DNA from: Synoicihabitans lomoniglobus
Lineage (GTDB): Bacteria > Verrucomicrobiota > Verrucomicrobiia > Opitutales > Opitutaceae
Reading direction: 5' to 3'
Assembly (NCBI RefSeq): GCF_029023725.1
Contig: NZ_CP119075.1
Coordinates: forward strand, 5,451,501-5,515,500
Length of the DNA: 64,000 nt
Below the pieces are notes generated by a model. That model ran no database searches and was not told the DNA's origin. It worked only from the letters and a program-made list of their open reading frames with translations. Positions 35,147 through 45,251 of this stretch are shown here, piece by piece; positions within the stretch are counted from its first letter, which is position 1; every line of letters starts with the position of its first letter. Position numbers and translations under genes: made by a program.

Positions 35147-36097
35147 ATGACTACTCCTTCGATGAAGAAGCTTGGTGCCATGGCTATTGGTGCCTCTCTC
35201 GCCCTCACGTCCTCCGCGGACATTGAGATCAACGACAACCTCAGCCTTTATGGTTATGTTACCGCGACCGCGAGTAACTTCTCCGAGGACTACACCGGTG
35301 GTGGCGACAGCGACACCGGTTTGCTCGAGGTTGACTCCATGAAGATCCAGTTGACCGGCACCTACGACAAGACGGTTGGCGTGGTCAGTCTCCACGCCTT
35401 CTCCGACTACGAGCCGGTATTCCTCGACATGTATGCCACCTACTCGATCGACGAGGCTTCGAGTCTCACGTTCGGTAAATTCCTCAGCTATCATGGTTAT
35501 GAGGCCTTCGATTGGCCCAACATGCTCCAGATCTCCTACTCAAACGATCTGGCCGGCTTCATTCCCGCCTACCACTCCGGCATCCGTTATGACTATTCCG
35601 CCGATGGTTTCTCGGCCGGTGTGGCGGTGCTCGATTCGGTGTATGGTCCCACCTACTATGAGGGTGACCACGATCTGGGTGACGTCGGCTTTGAGGCGTT
35701 CATCAAATACTCGACCGACACCAGCAACTTCTACCTCGGCATTGCCAATGATGGCGACAGCGACACCACGATGTTTGACTTCTGGGCGGATACCACGATC
35801 GGGGGCACGCTGGTTGCCGCAGAGTTCATGACGGCTGATGCCAATGGTGCCGACGCCTACTTCTGGTCCCTCCTCGCGATGCCTGATTTCGGTGCCTTCA
35901 CCACGACCTTCCGCCTCAGTGGTGGTGAGGACGACACCGCCGGCCCCGGCGCTGAGTTCATGAAGTATACGATTTCCCCCGGTATGGCGATCACGGACAA
36001 CCTGTTCTTCCTCGCGGAATACAGCTACACCGAGTTCGACAACACTGGCGTCGACAGCGCGAGCTACCTCGCGGCGCAGATCGTCTTCACGTTCTAA
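35147..36097 (+). CDS. outer-membrane porin at head of urea operon
   Basis: A 316-residue protein with a signal peptide (MKKLGAMAIGASLALTSSAD, start possibly the second Met at 35162) and a beta-barrel pattern: short alternating strands with acidic turns (LSLYGYVTATASNFSEDYTG, MKIQLTGTYDKTVGVVSLHA) and a C-terminal Phe (LAAQIVFTF). It is acidic and rich in C- and T-ending codons, unlike its G-ending neighbours, which suggests high expression. It precedes urtA by 163 bp on the same strand, so it probably lets urea or amides through the outer membrane. A hairpin at 36132 may reduce read-through. Confidence 0.75.
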   Translation: MTTPSMKKLGAMAIGASLALTSSADIEINDNLSLYGYVTATASNFSEDYTGGGDSDTGLLEVDSMKIQLTGTYDKTVGVVSLHAFSDYEPVFLDMYATYSIDEASSLTFGKFLSYHGYEAFDWPNMLQISYSNDLAGFIPAYHSGIRYDYSADGFSAGVAVLDSVYGPTYYEGDHDLGDVGFEAFIKYSTDTSNFYLGIANDGDSDTTMFDFWADTTIGGTLVAAEFMTADANGADAYFWSLLAMPDFGAFTTTFRLSGGEDDTAGPGAEFMKYTISPGMAITDNLFFLAEYSYTEFDNTGVDSASYLAAQIVFTF

Positions 36098-36131
36098 GCC
36101 GGAACGTTTCGTCTGATCCATTCGGCGTGTT

Positions 36132-36153
36132 CCGAGCCCATGCGTGGGCTCGG
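36132..36153 (+). terminator. hairpin between porin and urtA
   Basis: CCGAGCCCA-TGCG-TGGGCTCGG is a perfect 9-bp stem with a 4-base loop, 35 bp after the porin stop. No T-tract follows, so it is more likely a processing or partial-termination hairpin that sets different levels for porin and urtA. Confidence 0.5.
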
Positions 36154-36260
36154 GGCACCATTCTGAAGACTATTTGTTTAGTCTCCATCGGTAGAGACCC
36201 ACGGATGCCTGACATCCCGTCCTGCCACCTCATACCCCCAACCTCCTCCTGAAACTTACT

Positions 36261-37511
36261 ATGAAGTTGTCCAAATTCCTGGCGACCGGCGCTCTTGCCG
36301 TCTCCACTCTCTTCACGTCGGCCCAAGCGGCTGACACCGTCAAAGTCGGCGTGCTCCATTCCCTCTCCGGCACGATGGCCATCAGCGAAACTTCGCTGCG
36401 CGACATCCTCCTTTTCACCTTCGACGAAATCAACGCCGCCGGTGGTGTGATGGGCAAAATGATCGAACCCGTCGTCGTCGATGGCGCTTCCGATTGGCCT
36501 CTCTTCGCGGAAAAAGCCAAGCAATTGCTGGAACAGGACAAGGTCGCCGTGACCTTCGGCTGCTGGACCTCCGTTTCCCGCAAATCCGTGCTTCCGGTCT
36601 ATGAGAAGAACAACGGTCTCTTGTTCTACCCCGTGCAATACGAGGGTGAAGAAGAGAGCCAAAACGTATTCTACACTGCCGAGGCCGTTAACCAGCAGGC
36701 CACGCCCGCCGTCGATTACCTACTCGAACAAGGTTACACCAAGTTCTACCTGCTCGGCACCGATTATGTCTACCCGCAGACCACCAACCTCGTCCTCCTC
36801 GAGTATCTCCTGAGCAAGGGCGTGCCGATCGAGAACATCGGCGGTGGTTTCCGTAAGGACGAGTCCGGTAAGATCATCTCCGCCGGCAAATACACCGGCT
36901 TTGGTCACACCGACTACCAGCAGATCATTTCCGAGATCAAACAGTTCGCCGCCGGTGGTGGCGCCGCCGTCGTGAGCACGCTCAACGGCGACACCAACGT
37001 GCCGTTTTTCAAGGAATACGCCGCCGCCGGTCTTTCCGCCGAGACCTGCCCGGTCGTCTCCTTCTCCATCTCGGAGGATGAGTTCCGCGGTCTTCCGGCC
37101 GACCAACTCGTCGGTCAACTCGGTTGCTGGACCTACTTCCAGTCCATCGAGTCCGAGGCCAATGAAAAATTCGTGGCCGACTTCAAGGCCTGGTTGGCCA
37201 AGAGCAACCTCACCGGCCTCGTCAAGGAAGGTCGCGTGACCTGCTCGCCGATGGTGCTCAGCTACAACGGCGTTTACCTCTGGAAAGCCGCCGTCGAAAA
37301 GGCCGGTTCGTTCGATGTCGACAAGGTGCGCGCCGCGCTCAAGAGCGGCCTGTCCTTCGACGGCCCGGGCGGCACGGTGACGACGCAGCCCAACATGCAT
37401 CTCACCAAAAACGTGTTTATCGGTGAGACCAAGTCCAACGGGCAGTTCGAGATCCTCGAGGAGTTCGACGACGTCTACGGCGAGCCTTGGCTCAAGGGTA
37501 AGTTCAAGTAA
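36261..37511 (+). CDS. urtA: urea ABC transporter substrate-binding protein
   Basis: A 416-residue periplasmic protein with a signal peptide ([20 protein letters not shown]). It matches UrtA throughout: [20 protein letters not shown], the mature [60 protein letters not shown], and [12 protein letters not shown]. It captures urea for the UrtBCDE permease. It is first of the urt genes, 163 bp after the porin; a strong hairpin after its stop (37570) suggests it is made in excess over the permease, normal for binding proteins. Confidence 0.97.
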   Translation: MKLSKFLATGALAVSTLFTSAQAADTVKVGVLHSLSGTMAISETSLRDILLFTFDEINAAGGVMGKMIEPVVVDGASDWPLFAEKAKQLLEQDKVAVTFGCWTSVSRKSVLPVYEKNNGLLFYPVQYEGEEESQNVFYTAEAVNQQATPAVDYLLEQGYTKFYLLGTDYVYPQTTNLVLLEYLLSKGVPIENIGGGFRKDESGKIISAGKYTGFGHTDYQQIISEIKQFAAGGGAAVVSTLNGDTNVPFFKEYAAAGLSAETCPVVSFSISEDEFRGLPADQLVGQLGCWTYFQSIESEANEKFVADFKAWLAKSNLTGLVKEGRVTCSPMVLSYNGVYLWKAAVEKAGSFDVDKVRAALKSGLSFDGPGGTVTTQPNMHLTKNVFIGETKSNGQFEILEEFDDVYGEPWLKGKFK

Positions 37512-37569
37512 GGACGCCCCTTCACTTTACGGACGTTTATTCAGTCTTCCGTCCGTGAATCTGTAGTTC

Positions 37570-37605
37570 CGGGGTGGGCTTTAGTCGGCCCACCCCGCTT
37601 CGGTT
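37570..37605 (+). terminator. partial terminator between urtA and urtB
   Basis: CGGGGTGGGC and GCCCACCCCG form a perfect 10-bp stem around an 8-base loop, followed by TTCGGTTTT. It lies 58 bp after the urtA stop and probably reduces read-through into urtB. Confidence 0.65.
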
Positions 37606-37635
37606 TTGGCACGGTTCCAGCAGAGAAGAATTCGA

Positions 37636-39420
37636 ATGAAATTCATTCACATCATACCCCGATTGTTGATTTACGCCGGCGCGGTGCTCGCATTTCAGCC
37701 GCTCAGTGCCCAATCCGCCAAGGAGACGGTGATCGAGGCGATGTTGGCGGCCAATGATCGCGAGAAACGTGAGATCATCGGCGAACTGGCGGGCGACGGA
37801 GACCCCGTTATCGCCGAGCTTTTTGACGCTTGGAAAGCCGATGAGCTGTTCATCTACACGACCAGCGAGGGCGACCGCGTTCCCGTGCGGGTCCCGGGCG
37901 GTCGCGATGCGTTTGAGACGGCGGAGCCGTATTCACTTTTAACCGACGCGCCGCTGGTGGATGCCGCCGGTGCGGCCGTGATGCCCACCCGCGACAATCT
38001 CGATCGTGTGCGCCACAACAACCGGCTGCGTCGCGCCATGAAAGAGGTGCTCGATTTGATCGACCTCGGCTCGCCCGATCCGGCGAAGCGGCTGCAGGCC
38101 GTGCAGACGATCGGTTTCTCCCGCGACTTGGAGAAACTCCCCATTTTGCAGAAGCGGCTGACGGTGGAAAAGGACTCCAACGTCCACCAAGCCACCCGCC
38201 AGTCCATTGCCTTGCTCCAGCTCAGTCAGGACGATCTCGCGGTTAAAATCGCGGCGGTGAAGGAGATGGAGGCCATTCACAGTCTGTCCGGCTACGACGC
38301 GCTCCTGGCGGTGCAGTCCGAAGCCCAGCAAGCAAAACAACCGGAACTGGTCGCCGCCGCCACCAAGGCACTCGCGGCCATCGACCGTCACCGTTCGGTG
38401 GTGGATTTTGTGGGCACGATTTTTCGCGGACTCAGTCTCGGTAGCATCCTTCTGGTCGTCGCGCTCGGGCTCGCCATCACGTTTGGGTTGATGGGGGTGA
38501 TCAATATGGCGCACGGCGAAATGATCGCCGTCGGTGCTTACACGACTTATCTCGTGCAAAACGTGTTTGGCGCGGGCGTGGTGATTCCCGCTTTCGGGCT
38601 GAGTGTGTCCATCCCGGGCATGAATCTGGAGGGCTGGGCCTATTCGCTCTACTTCATCGCCGCCATTCCGCTGAGCTTTATCATGGCGGCGTTGGTGGGC
38701 ATCGCGCTCGAGCGCGGCATCATTCAATTCCTTTACCGACGGCCGCTCGAGAGTTTACTCGCGACGTGGGGTGTATCGCTCGTTTTGCAGCAGGTGTTCC
38801 GGCTCATGTTTGGAGCCAACAACGTGCAGGTCTCCAGTCCGGCCTACTTGAGTGGGAACTGGACGGTGGCCGACATCGTGTTCGGTTGGAACCGCGTCTT
38901 CGTGATCGGCTTTGCCGTGCTGATCGTCTTCGGCGTATGGCTGGCACTCAATAAGACGTCGTTGGGTTTGCTCATCCGCGCCGTGATGCAGAACCGGGGC
39001 ATGGCGTCGCACATGGGCGTGCGCACCACGCGGGTCAACATGCTCACGTTTGGTCTGGGCAGCGGACTCGCCGGACTCGCCGGAGCGTTTCTCAGCCAAA
39101 TCGGCAACGTCGGTCCGTCGCTCGGTCAATCCTACATCGTCGATTCGTTCATGGTCGTGGTGGTGGGCGGGGTGGGGAACATCCTCGGCACGGTCATCAG
39201 CGCGTTTGGCATCGGCGGCATTGACCAAGTGCTGCAGCAATACCTGCCGGCGTGGGCACCGGGACTGGGATGGGTGCCGCTCTTCGGCAGTTTCCTCCAA
39301 AACCTCGCGCAGGATTCGTCGGTCTTTGGCAAGATCCTCGTGCTGGCCTTCATCATTCTATTCCTGCAATGGCGCCCGGCCGGGATCTTCGCCACGCGTG
39401 GCCGCCAACTTGAGGATTAA
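37636..39420 (+). CDS. urtB: urea ABC transporter permease UrtB
   Basis: A 594-residue inner-membrane permease. Residues about 1-255 are an N-terminal extracytoplasmic helical extension with a signal-like start (RLLIYAGAVLAFQPLSAQSA) and HEAT-like repeats, as in many UrtB proteins. The LivH-like permease core starts at about 260 (VVDFVGTIFRGLSLGSILLV, GLAITFGLMGVINMAHGEMI, GAYTTYLVQNVFGAGV) and contains LESLLATWGVSLVLQQVFRL and VVVVGGVGNILGTVISAFGI. The ATG at 37636 is preferred over 37606. It forms the urea channel with UrtC. Confidence 0.95.
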   Translation: MKFIHIIPRLLIYAGAVLAFQPLSAQSAKETVIEAMLAANDREKREIIGELAGDGDPVIAELFDAWKADELFIYTTSEGDRVPVRVPGGRDAFETAEPYSLLTDAPLVDAAGAAVMPTRDNLDRVRHNNRLRRAMKEVLDLIDLGSPDPAKRLQAVQTIGFSRDLEKLPILQKRLTVEKDSNVHQATRQSIALLQLSQDDLAVKIAAVKEMEAIHSLSGYDALLAVQSEAQQAKQPELVAAATKALAAIDRHRSVVDFVGTIFRGLSLGSILLVVALGLAITFGLMGVINMAHGEMIAVGAYTTYLVQNVFGAGVVIPAFGLSVSIPGMNLEGWAYSLYFIAAIPLSFIMAALVGIALERGIIQFLYRRPLESLLATWGVSLVLQQVFRLMFGANNVQVSSPAYLSGNWTVADIVFGWNRVFVIGFAVLIVFGVWLALNKTSLGLLIRAVMQNRGMASHMGVRTTRVNMLTFGLGSGLAGLAGAFLSQIGNVGPSLGQSYIVDSFMVVVVGGVGNILGTVISAFGIGGIDQVLQQYLPAWAPGLGWVPLFGSFLQNLAQDSSVFGKILVLAFIILFLQWRPAGIFATRGRQLED

Positions 39421-39423
39421 GCC

Positions 39424-40545
39424 GTGATACCGCAGCCCAACAACGCTCGTCTGAAGACCGAGATCATCATCGCCGGGATCATCGCGTTTGTGATGTTGAT
39501 CCTGCTGCCCGTGCTCAACGCGCAGGGCGTGATCAGCAACTTCACCATCAACCTGTGGGGTAAATATCTCAGCTATGCGCTGCTCGCGATCTCGGTCGAT
39601 ATGCTCTGGGGCTACACCGGTTTGCTCAGTCTCGGCCAGGCGCTCTTTTTCTCCCTAGGGGGCTACATGCACGGCATGTATCTCATGCGCATGATCGGCA
39701 CCCTCGGCCAATACCAGCAGCCGATCCCCGATTTCCTCGTGTTTCTCGGTTGGAAAGAGCTGCCGAGTTTCTGGGTGCCGTTTTCCAGCTTCCCCTTCGC
39801 GTTCGGCATGGTGCTGTTGGTGCCGGGTATCGTGGCGGGAATCTTTGGCTACTTCGCCTTCCGCTCGCGCATCAAGGGCGTGTATTTCTCGATCCTCACG
39901 CAGGCGCTGACCTACGCGGCCTCGATCATGTTTTTCCGCAACAACCTGCTGCTCGGCGGCAACAACGGGTTCACGGATTTCAAGTTCATCCTCGGGTTCG
40001 ATATTCTCAGCGCCGGCACCCAGCGCGGGCTCTACATTGCCACCGGCGTCACGTTGCTGGGCGTCTACGCGTTGTGCCGTTGGTTGAGCCGCACGAAGTT
40101 TGGCCTCGTGCAACGCGCCATCCGCGATGGTGAAAACCGCGTGCTTTTCAGCGGGTATGCCGCCGCGGACTACAAGCTGTTTGTCTTCGTCTTCTCGGCC
40201 TTGATCGCCTCGGTCGCGGGCGCGCTCTATGTCCCGCAGGTCGGCATCATTAATCCCGGGGAAATGATTCCGGCCAAGTCGCTCGAAGCCGTGGTCTGGG
40301 TGGCGGTGGGCGGTCGGGGCACCTTGCTCGGCCCCATCCTCGGGGCGGTGGCGATCAACATGCTCAAGAGTTGGACGACCCGCGCCTACCCCGACATGTG
40401 GCTGCTCATTCTTGGCGGACTCTTCATCCTCGTGGTCGTGTTCCTGCCGGGCGGACTCGTCAGCCTGCCGCAACGCCTCAAGCCGGTTTGGACCCGGATT
40501 CGTGGTTGGTTCGGCCAGTCGTCCTCCACTGCCCCGACCGAATAA
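39424..40545 (+). CDS. urtC: urea ABC transporter permease UrtC
   Basis: A 373-residue LivM-like permease beginning at GTG, 3 bp after urtB. Family motifs: [80 protein letters not shown], and [20 protein letters not shown]. It has about ten membrane helices and pairs with UrtB. The very short spacing indicates translational coupling. Confidence 0.96.
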   Translation: MIPQPNNARLKTEIIIAGIIAFVMLILLPVLNAQGVISNFTINLWGKYLSYALLAISVDMLWGYTGLLSLGQALFFSLGGYMHGMYLMRMIGTLGQYQQPIPDFLVFLGWKELPSFWVPFSSFPFAFGMVLLVPGIVAGIFGYFAFRSRIKGVYFSILTQALTYAASIMFFRNNLLLGGNNGFTDFKFILGFDILSAGTQRGLYIATGVTLLGVYALCRWLSRTKFGLVQRAIRDGENRVLFSGYAAADYKLFVFVFSALIASVAGALYVPQVGIINPGEMIPAKSLEAVVWVAVGGRGTLLGPILGAVAINMLKSWTTRAYPDMWLLILGGLFILVVVFLPGGLVSLPQRLKPVWTRIRGWFGQSSSTAPTE

Positions 40546-40563
40546 CGTCTCCCTTTACGCCGC

Positions 40564-41322
40564 ATGTCGCACCCGATCCTCAACGTCGAAGATGTCTCCA
40601 AAAGCTACGATGGCTTCAAGGCGATCTCTGGCCTCAATTTCTACCTCTTCAAGGGTGAGCTGCGCACCGTCATTGGACCCAACGGCGCCGGTAAATCCAC
40701 CTTCTTCGATTTGATCACCGGCCGCGCCAAACCCGATGTCGGCAAGATCGAGTTTGGCGATCACGACCTTACCCAACTCAACGAGTTTCAGATCAACCGA
40801 CTCGGCATCGGCCGCAAGTTCCAGACCCCATCGGTGTATTCCAACCACACCGTTTGGGAGAACCTCCTGCTCTCGCTCAGTGGCACCCGCGGCGTGTTTG
40901 CGTCCCTGTTTTTTAAGCTCTCCTCCGACCAAAGCGATCGTATCGACGAGTTGCTCAAACTCATCCGGCTTGATGACAAACGCGACTGGAAGGCGGGGGC
41001 GCTCGCCCACGGGGAAAAGCAATGGCTCGAAATCGGCATGCTGCTCGCGTCCGACCCCGAGGTGTTGCTCATCGACGAGCCGGCGGCGGGCATGACCGAC
41101 GAGGAAACCCATCGCACCGGCGAGCTCCTTCTTTCGCTTGCCGGTCAGCACAGTCTGGTCGTCGTCGAACACGACATGACCTTCGTCAAACAGATCGCGC
41201 AGGACACCGCCGTCACCGTGCTGCACCAGGGCTCCGTCCTGTTCGAAGGCAAGTTTGACGAAGTGCAAGCCAACCAAAAGGTCCGCGAAGTCTACCTCGG
41301 CCGCGGCAAACACGAACCCTGA
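40564..41322 (+). CDS. urtD: urea ABC transporter ATP-binding protein UrtD
   Basis: A 252-residue LivG-like ATPase. Walker A is GPNGAGKSTFFDLITG, the Q-loop region RKFQTPSVYSNHTVWENLLL, and Walker B VLLIDEPAAGMTDEETHRT followed by the H-loop VVVEHDMTFVKQIAQ. The usual LSGGQ signature reads LAHGEKQWLEIGM, which is normal for UrtD. It starts 18 bp after urtC. Confidence 0.96.
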   Translation: MSHPILNVEDVSKSYDGFKAISGLNFYLFKGELRTVIGPNGAGKSTFFDLITGRAKPDVGKIEFGDHDLTQLNEFQINRLGIGRKFQTPSVYSNHTVWENLLLSLSGTRGVFASLFFKLSSDQSDRIDELLKLIRLDDKRDWKAGALAHGEKQWLEIGMLLASDPEVLLIDEPAAGMTDEETHRTGELLLSLAGQHSLVVVEHDMTFVKQIAQDTAVTVLHQGSVLFEGKFDEVQANQKVREVYLGRGKHEP

Positions 41323-41337
41323 CCGATCGACCCGACC

Positions 41338-42150
41338 ATGGTGGCCCCTTCCTCTACACCCGTCCTTTCCATCACCGCCCTCGAAACCGACATCGGCGGT
41401 TCGCGCATCCTGCGCGGGTTTGATCTCAAGGTCGACGCCGGCGAAGTCGTGGCACTCATGGGCCGCAACGGTGTGGGCAAAACCACCACGCTCCGGTCCA
41501 TCACCGGCGGACTGCCGGTCCGCGCCGGGAACATCACCCTCGCCGGACAACCCATTCACCGCCTGTCGGCCGACGCCCGCGCTCGCCTCGGCATCGGTTA
41601 CGTGCCGCAGGGCCGGGACATTTTTCCGCTGCTCACGGTGGAGGAGAACCTGCGCGTGGGACTCGTGGTGCACGGCATCAAGGGCAAGGCCGCCGCCTCT
41701 GCGCTCGGACGTGTCTACGATCTGTTTCCGGTCTTGAAGGAAATGCTCAGCCGCAAAGGCGGCGTGCTCTCCGGTGGCCAGCAGCAACAACTCGCCATCG
41801 GGCGCGCCCTGCTCACTAACCCGAAGCTGCTCATTCTCGACGAGCCCACCGAAGGCATCCAGCCGTCGATCATCGACCAGATTGGTGACACGCTAAAGAA
41901 GCTCAAAGTCAGCACCCGCACCGAAGAGGAGCAAACGTCCGAAGGCCGCAAAGAAGCCGCCGAGATCATGGAGGCGGTCCGCAAACTTCGCGAAGAACAC
42001 GCCCTCGCTATCCTATTGGTCGAGCAATACGTCGACTTCTGCCGCGAGGTTGCCGATCGTTTTTACGCTATGGATCGCGGCACCATCACCGCTTCCGGTG
42101 CCATCGCTGCCCTCACCGACGAAGTCGTCGCCACCCACCTCCAAGTCTGA
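41338..42150 (+). CDS. urtE: urea ABC transporter ATP-binding protein UrtE
   Basis: A 270-residue LivF-like ATPase: Walker A GRNGVGKTTTLRSITG, Q-loop YVPQGRDIFPLLTVEENLRV, signature VLSGGQQQQLAIGRALL, Walker B LLILDEPTEGIQPSIIDQIG, H-loop ILLVEQYVDFCREVA. Between Walker B and the H-loop there is an insertion of roughly 27 residues (VSTRTEEEQTSEGRKEAAEI and neighbours) that normal UrtE proteins of about 230 residues lack. It starts 15 bp after urtD and is last of the urt genes; a 280-bp repeat-filled gap separates it from ureA. Confidence 0.95.
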   Translation: MVAPSSTPVLSITALETDIGGSRILRGFDLKVDAGEVVALMGRNGVGKTTTLRSITGGLPVRAGNITLAGQPIHRLSADARARLGIGYVPQGRDIFPLLTVEENLRVGLVVHGIKGKAAASALGRVYDLFPVLKEMLSRKGGVLSGGQQQQLAIGRALLTNPKLLILDEPTEGIQPSIIDQIGDTLKKLKVSTRTEEEQTSEGRKEAAEIMEAVRKLREEHALAILLVEQYVDFCREVADRFYAMDRGTITASGAIAALTDEVVATHLQV

Positions 42151-42172
42151 CTGCTGCCACTCCGATGTTTTC

Positions 42173-42376
42173 ATTTTCACAGAAGGCAACGAAGAGAACG
42201 AAGCCACGCCGAAGCTGGGTTTTACGGGAGGTAACGGAGTTAAACAGAGCCACGCCGCATTTCAGTTTTGATTCCCCTGCAGGAGTTCCAGCTATCTTTG
42301 TGCCCTTCGTTGCCTTCTGTAAAAACCATGCAAGCTGATGGCTCTGTTAACCTCTGTTGCCTCCTGTAAGAACAGC
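42173..42376. repeat. compound inverted-repeat element, family D, urtE-ureA gap
   Basis: Two related arms read CAGAAGGCAACGAAG near 42179 and ACGGGAGGTAACGGAG near 42221; their inverted partners CTTCGTTGCCTTCTG (near 42306) and CTCTGTTGCCTCCTG (near 42350) follow in the same order. The order a-b-a'-b' would allow a pseudoknot-like RNA or two overlapping element copies. It fills the urtE-ureA gap and shares its arm with the element at 28628. Confidence 0.65.
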
Positions 42377-42430
42377 GTGCTGATCAAATCTCATCGTTTG
42401 CATCCCTAAAACTTTCCCGGCTGACCGCTC

Positions 42431-42733
42431 ATGCATTTAACCCCTCGTGAACGCGAAAAACTCATCATCGTCGTTGCGGCCGATCTCGCTCGCCGCCGCC
42501 AGGCCCGCGGCTTGAAGCTCAACCATCCCGAGGCCGTCGCCATCATCACCTACGAGATCATCGAGGGCGCGCGCGACGGCAAATCCGTGGCCGAGCTCAT
42601 GAGCTACGGCACCACGATTCTCAAGGTCGACGACGTCATGGAAGGCGTGGCCGATATGATCCACGACGTGCAGGTCGAAGCCACCTTCCCCGACGGCACC
42701 AAACTCGTCACCGTCCACCAACCCATTCGATGA
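42431..42733 (+). CDS. ureA: urease subunit gamma
   Basis: A 100-residue protein of exact family length: [60 protein letters not shown], and [20 protein letters not shown]. It is a structural subunit of the nickel urease that splits urea to ammonia and carbamate. It heads ureABC and is followed 7 bp later by ureB. Confidence 0.98.
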   Translation: MHLTPREREKLIIVVAADLARRRQARGLKLNHPEAVAIITYEIIEGARDGKSVAELMSYGTTILKVDDVMEGVADMIHDVQVEATFPDGTKLVTVHQPIR

Positions 42734-42740
42734 AGACGCC

Positions 42741-43049
42741 ATGATCCCCGGTGAAATCATTCCCGCTGCGGGCCCGGATATTCCGGCCAATCCCGGTCTC
42801 GAAACGGTCACGCTCGATGTAACCAATTCGGGCGATCGGCCGGTCCAAGTCGGCTCACATTTTCACTTCTTCGAATCGAACGACCAACTCGGTTTCGATC
42901 GCGCCGCCGCCCGCGGCTTTCGCCTTAACATCCCCGCCGGCACCGCCGTGCGTTTCGAGGCCGGCGACACCAAAACCGTCGAACTCGTCGCCCTCGCCGG
43001 CACCCGCGAAGTCTACGGCCTCAACGCCAAAATCAACGGCCCCTTGTAA
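42741..43049 (+). CDS. ureB: urease subunit beta
   Basis: A 102-residue protein of normal length: [80 protein letters not shown]. It is the second small structural urease subunit. A palindromic repeat (43054-43163) separates it from ureC. Confidence 0.98.
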   Translation: MIPGEIIPAAGPDIPANPGLETVTLDVTNSGDRPVQVGSHFHFFESNDQLGFDRAAARGFRLNIPAGTAVRFEAGDTKTVELVALAGTREVYGLNAKINGPL

Positions 43050-43053
43050 GCGC

Positions 43054-43163
43054 TTTTTTTAACCACGGATGAACACAGATGGCTCCACTACCGTTACGCG
43101 ATGGAACCAGAGGAAATGGGTTTTTGATCTGTGTTTATCTGTGTCCATCTGTGGTTAAAAAAA
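43054..43163. repeat. AACCAC-type palindromic element, copy 1 (ureB-ureC)
   Basis: The left arm TTTTAACCACGGATGAACAC and the right arm GTCCATCTGTGGTTAAAA form a long imperfect palindrome; the centre contains CTCCACTACCGTTACGCGAT. Three more copies lie at other junctions of this cluster. Such elements are scattered between genes in many GC-rich bacteria. Confidence 0.75.
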
Positions 43164-43194
43164 CAGCGTCTCGTCCCAGCCTCGTTCCAGTCAC

Positions 43195-44964
43195 ATGCCT
43201 CTCAATCTTTCCCGCCGCCAATACGCTGAGATGTTCGGTCCGACCACGGGTGACCGCGTGCGTCTCGCCGATACCGAACTGTTCATCGAAGTCGAACGCG
43301 ACCTCATCGCCGAAGGCGGTGGTTACGGCAACGAGATCAAATTTGGCGGCGGCAAAGTCATCCGCGATGGCATGGGGCAATCGTCCACCGCCTCCGATGC
43401 GGAGTCGCTCGATTTGGTCATCACCAACGCCACCATCATCGACCCGATCCTCGGCGTCATCAAAGCCGACATCGGCGTCAAACAGGGCATCATTGTCGGC
43501 ATCGGTCACGCGGGTAATCCTGGCATCCAAAGCGGCATCGGCTCCGTCTATGCCGACCCCAAGACGGGCAAAAAAGATCCCATGATTGTCGGGGCCGGCA
43601 CCGAGGCGCTTGCCGCCGAGGGCTGCATCGTCACCGCCGGCGGTATCGATTCGCACATCCACTTTATCTGCCCGCAGCAGATCGACGAAGCTATCAGCTC
43701 CGGACTCACCACCATGCTCGGCGGCGGCACGGGACCGGCGCACGGCACGCTCGCCACGACCTGCACACCCGGTGCGTGGAACATCCACCGCATGCTCGAA
43801 GCGGCCGAGGCTTACCCGATCAACCTCGGTTTCCTCGGCAAGGGTAACTGCTCCACACCCGATCCGCTCCGCGAGCAAGTAAAGGCTGGCGCACTCGGTC
43901 TCAAACTGCACGAAGACTGGGGCACCACGCCCGCCGCGATCGATACCTGTCTCGGCGTGGCGGAGGAGTTCGACGTCCAAGTCGCGATTCACACCGACAC
44001 CCTCAACGAAGCCGGCTTCGTCGAGTCGACTCTCGCCGCGTTCAAGGGGCGCACGATCCACACCTACCACTCCGAAGGCGCGGGTGGGGGACACGCGCCC
44101 GACATCATCCGCGTCTGTGGCGAGCCCAACGTTCTGCCGTCGTCGACCAACCCGACACGTCCCTTCACGGTCAACACCATCGACGAGCATCTCGACATGC
44201 TCATGGTCTGCCATCACCTCGATTCGAAGATTCCGGAGGACGTTTCGTTTGCCGAATCTCGCATCCGCCCCGAGACCATCGCGGCCGAAGACCGGCTCCA
44301 TGATCTCGGCGCGATCTCCATGATGTCATCCGACTCCCAGGCGATGGGCCGCATTGGCGAAGTGATCTGCCGCACGTGGCAGACGGCGCACAAAATGAAG
44401 GTGCAGTTCGGCCAACTCCCATCGACCGCGCATCCCGCCGCCGACAACTTCCGCGTGCTGCGTTACATTGCGAAATACACCATCAACCCGGCGATCACGC
44501 ACGGCATGAGCCACATCATCGGTTCCATCGGCATCGGTAAACTCGCTGATCTGGTCATGTTCAAACCCGCCTTCTTCGGCGTGAAACCGGAGCTCGTGCT
44601 CAAAGGCGGCTTCATCGCGTGGGCCAACATGGGCGACCCGAATGCGTCAATTCCCACGCCGCAGCCCACTTTCTATCGACCGATGTTCGGAGCCGCAGGT
44701 AAAGCGCTGGGCCGCACCTGCCTCACATTTGTCAGTGAAGCTTCGCTCGACTCGGCCACAGGTCCGAAGCAGCTCGACCTCTCGCGCCGCCTTGAACCCG
44801 TCAGCGCGTGTCGCTCCGTGGGCAAGGCCGACATGGTGCACAACGACGCCATGCCCAAAATCGAAGTCGATTCGGAGACCTACACCGTCAAAGCCGACGG
44901 CGTGCACCTCACCTGCGAACCGGCCAAAGTCCTGCCCCTTGCTCAAAGGTATTTCCTATTCTAA
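43195..44964 (+). CDS. ureC: urease subunit alpha
   Basis: A 589-residue catalytic subunit. Nickel ligands are present: HIHF in [13 protein letters not shown], the carbamylated Lys237 in [11 protein letters not shown], histidines in [10 protein letters not shown] and [16 protein letters not shown], and Asp in SSDSQAMGR. The mobile flap Cys-His is in [10 protein letters not shown]. The C-terminus [16 protein letters not shown] is intact. An extra stretch of about 10 residues ([12 protein letters not shown]) is present between GNPGIQ and the conserved TEALAAEG strand relative to common ureases. It is the last structural gene; the accessory genes come 10 kb later. Confidence 0.98.
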   Translation: MPLNLSRRQYAEMFGPTTGDRVRLADTELFIEVERDLIAEGGGYGNEIKFGGGKVIRDGMGQSSTASDAESLDLVITNATIIDPILGVIKADIGVKQGIIVGIGHAGNPGIQSGIGSVYADPKTGKKDPMIVGAGTEALAAEGCIVTAGGIDSHIHFICPQQIDEAISSGLTTMLGGGTGPAHGTLATTCTPGAWNIHRMLEAAEAYPINLGFLGKGNCSTPDPLREQVKAGALGLKLHEDWGTTPAAIDTCLGVAEEFDVQVAIHTDTLNEAGFVESTLAAFKGRTIHTYHSEGAGGGHAPDIIRVCGEPNVLPSSTNPTRPFTVNTIDEHLDMLMVCHHLDSKIPEDVSFAESRIRPETIAAEDRLHDLGAISMMSSDSQAMGRIGEVICRTWQTAHKMKVQFGQLPSTAHPAADNFRVLRYIAKYTINPAITHGMSHIIGSIGIGKLADLVMFKPAFFGVKPELVLKGGFIAWANMGDPNASIPTPQPTFYRPMFGAAGKALGRTCLTFVSEASLDSATGPKQLDLSRRLEPVSACRSVGKADMVHNDAMPKIEVDSETYTVKADGVHLTCEPAKVLPLAQRYFLF

Positions 44965-45210
44965 GTTCCTCAAAGGGGGACATCTGCCGCCGCAGCCTTA
45001 AGAGTGAAATCGGAGAACTGTCCCACGGGCATTCAATCCGAGGAAATGATGTTAGCTAGATAAGGCACAAGATGCTCAAAACTTGGCGACCGCGCAGTGA
45101 TTCCTTTTTGAGCCTGTTGGGCTTTTTGTGGCCATGACGTTGCTTGAAACGTTCTGAGCACGCGCTTCGACTAACTAGGCAAAGCGATTCGAGGAATTCG
45201 GACAAAAAGT

Positions 45211-45251
45211 TGGCCGGCCACCTACCCCTAAGTGACCGGCCATTGTTTTTC
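45211..45251 (+). terminator. rho-independent terminator downstream of ureC
   Basis: TGGCCGG and CCGGCCA pair, extended inward by CAC/GTG after one mismatch, with a 10-base loop; TTGTTTTTC follows. It closes the porin-urt-ureABC unit about 250 bp after ureC. Confidence 0.75.

Noticed and set aside
37606..37622. TTGGCACGGTTCCAGCA upstream of urtB has sigma-54 spacing.
   Set aside because: It would start transcription about 3 bases before the urtB ATG and leave no ribosome-binding site; probably chance within the terminator tail.
44965..45210. Possible remnant gene or small RNA after ureC.
   Set aside because: All frames are broken by stops and no family or structure is recognisable apart from the terminator further on.
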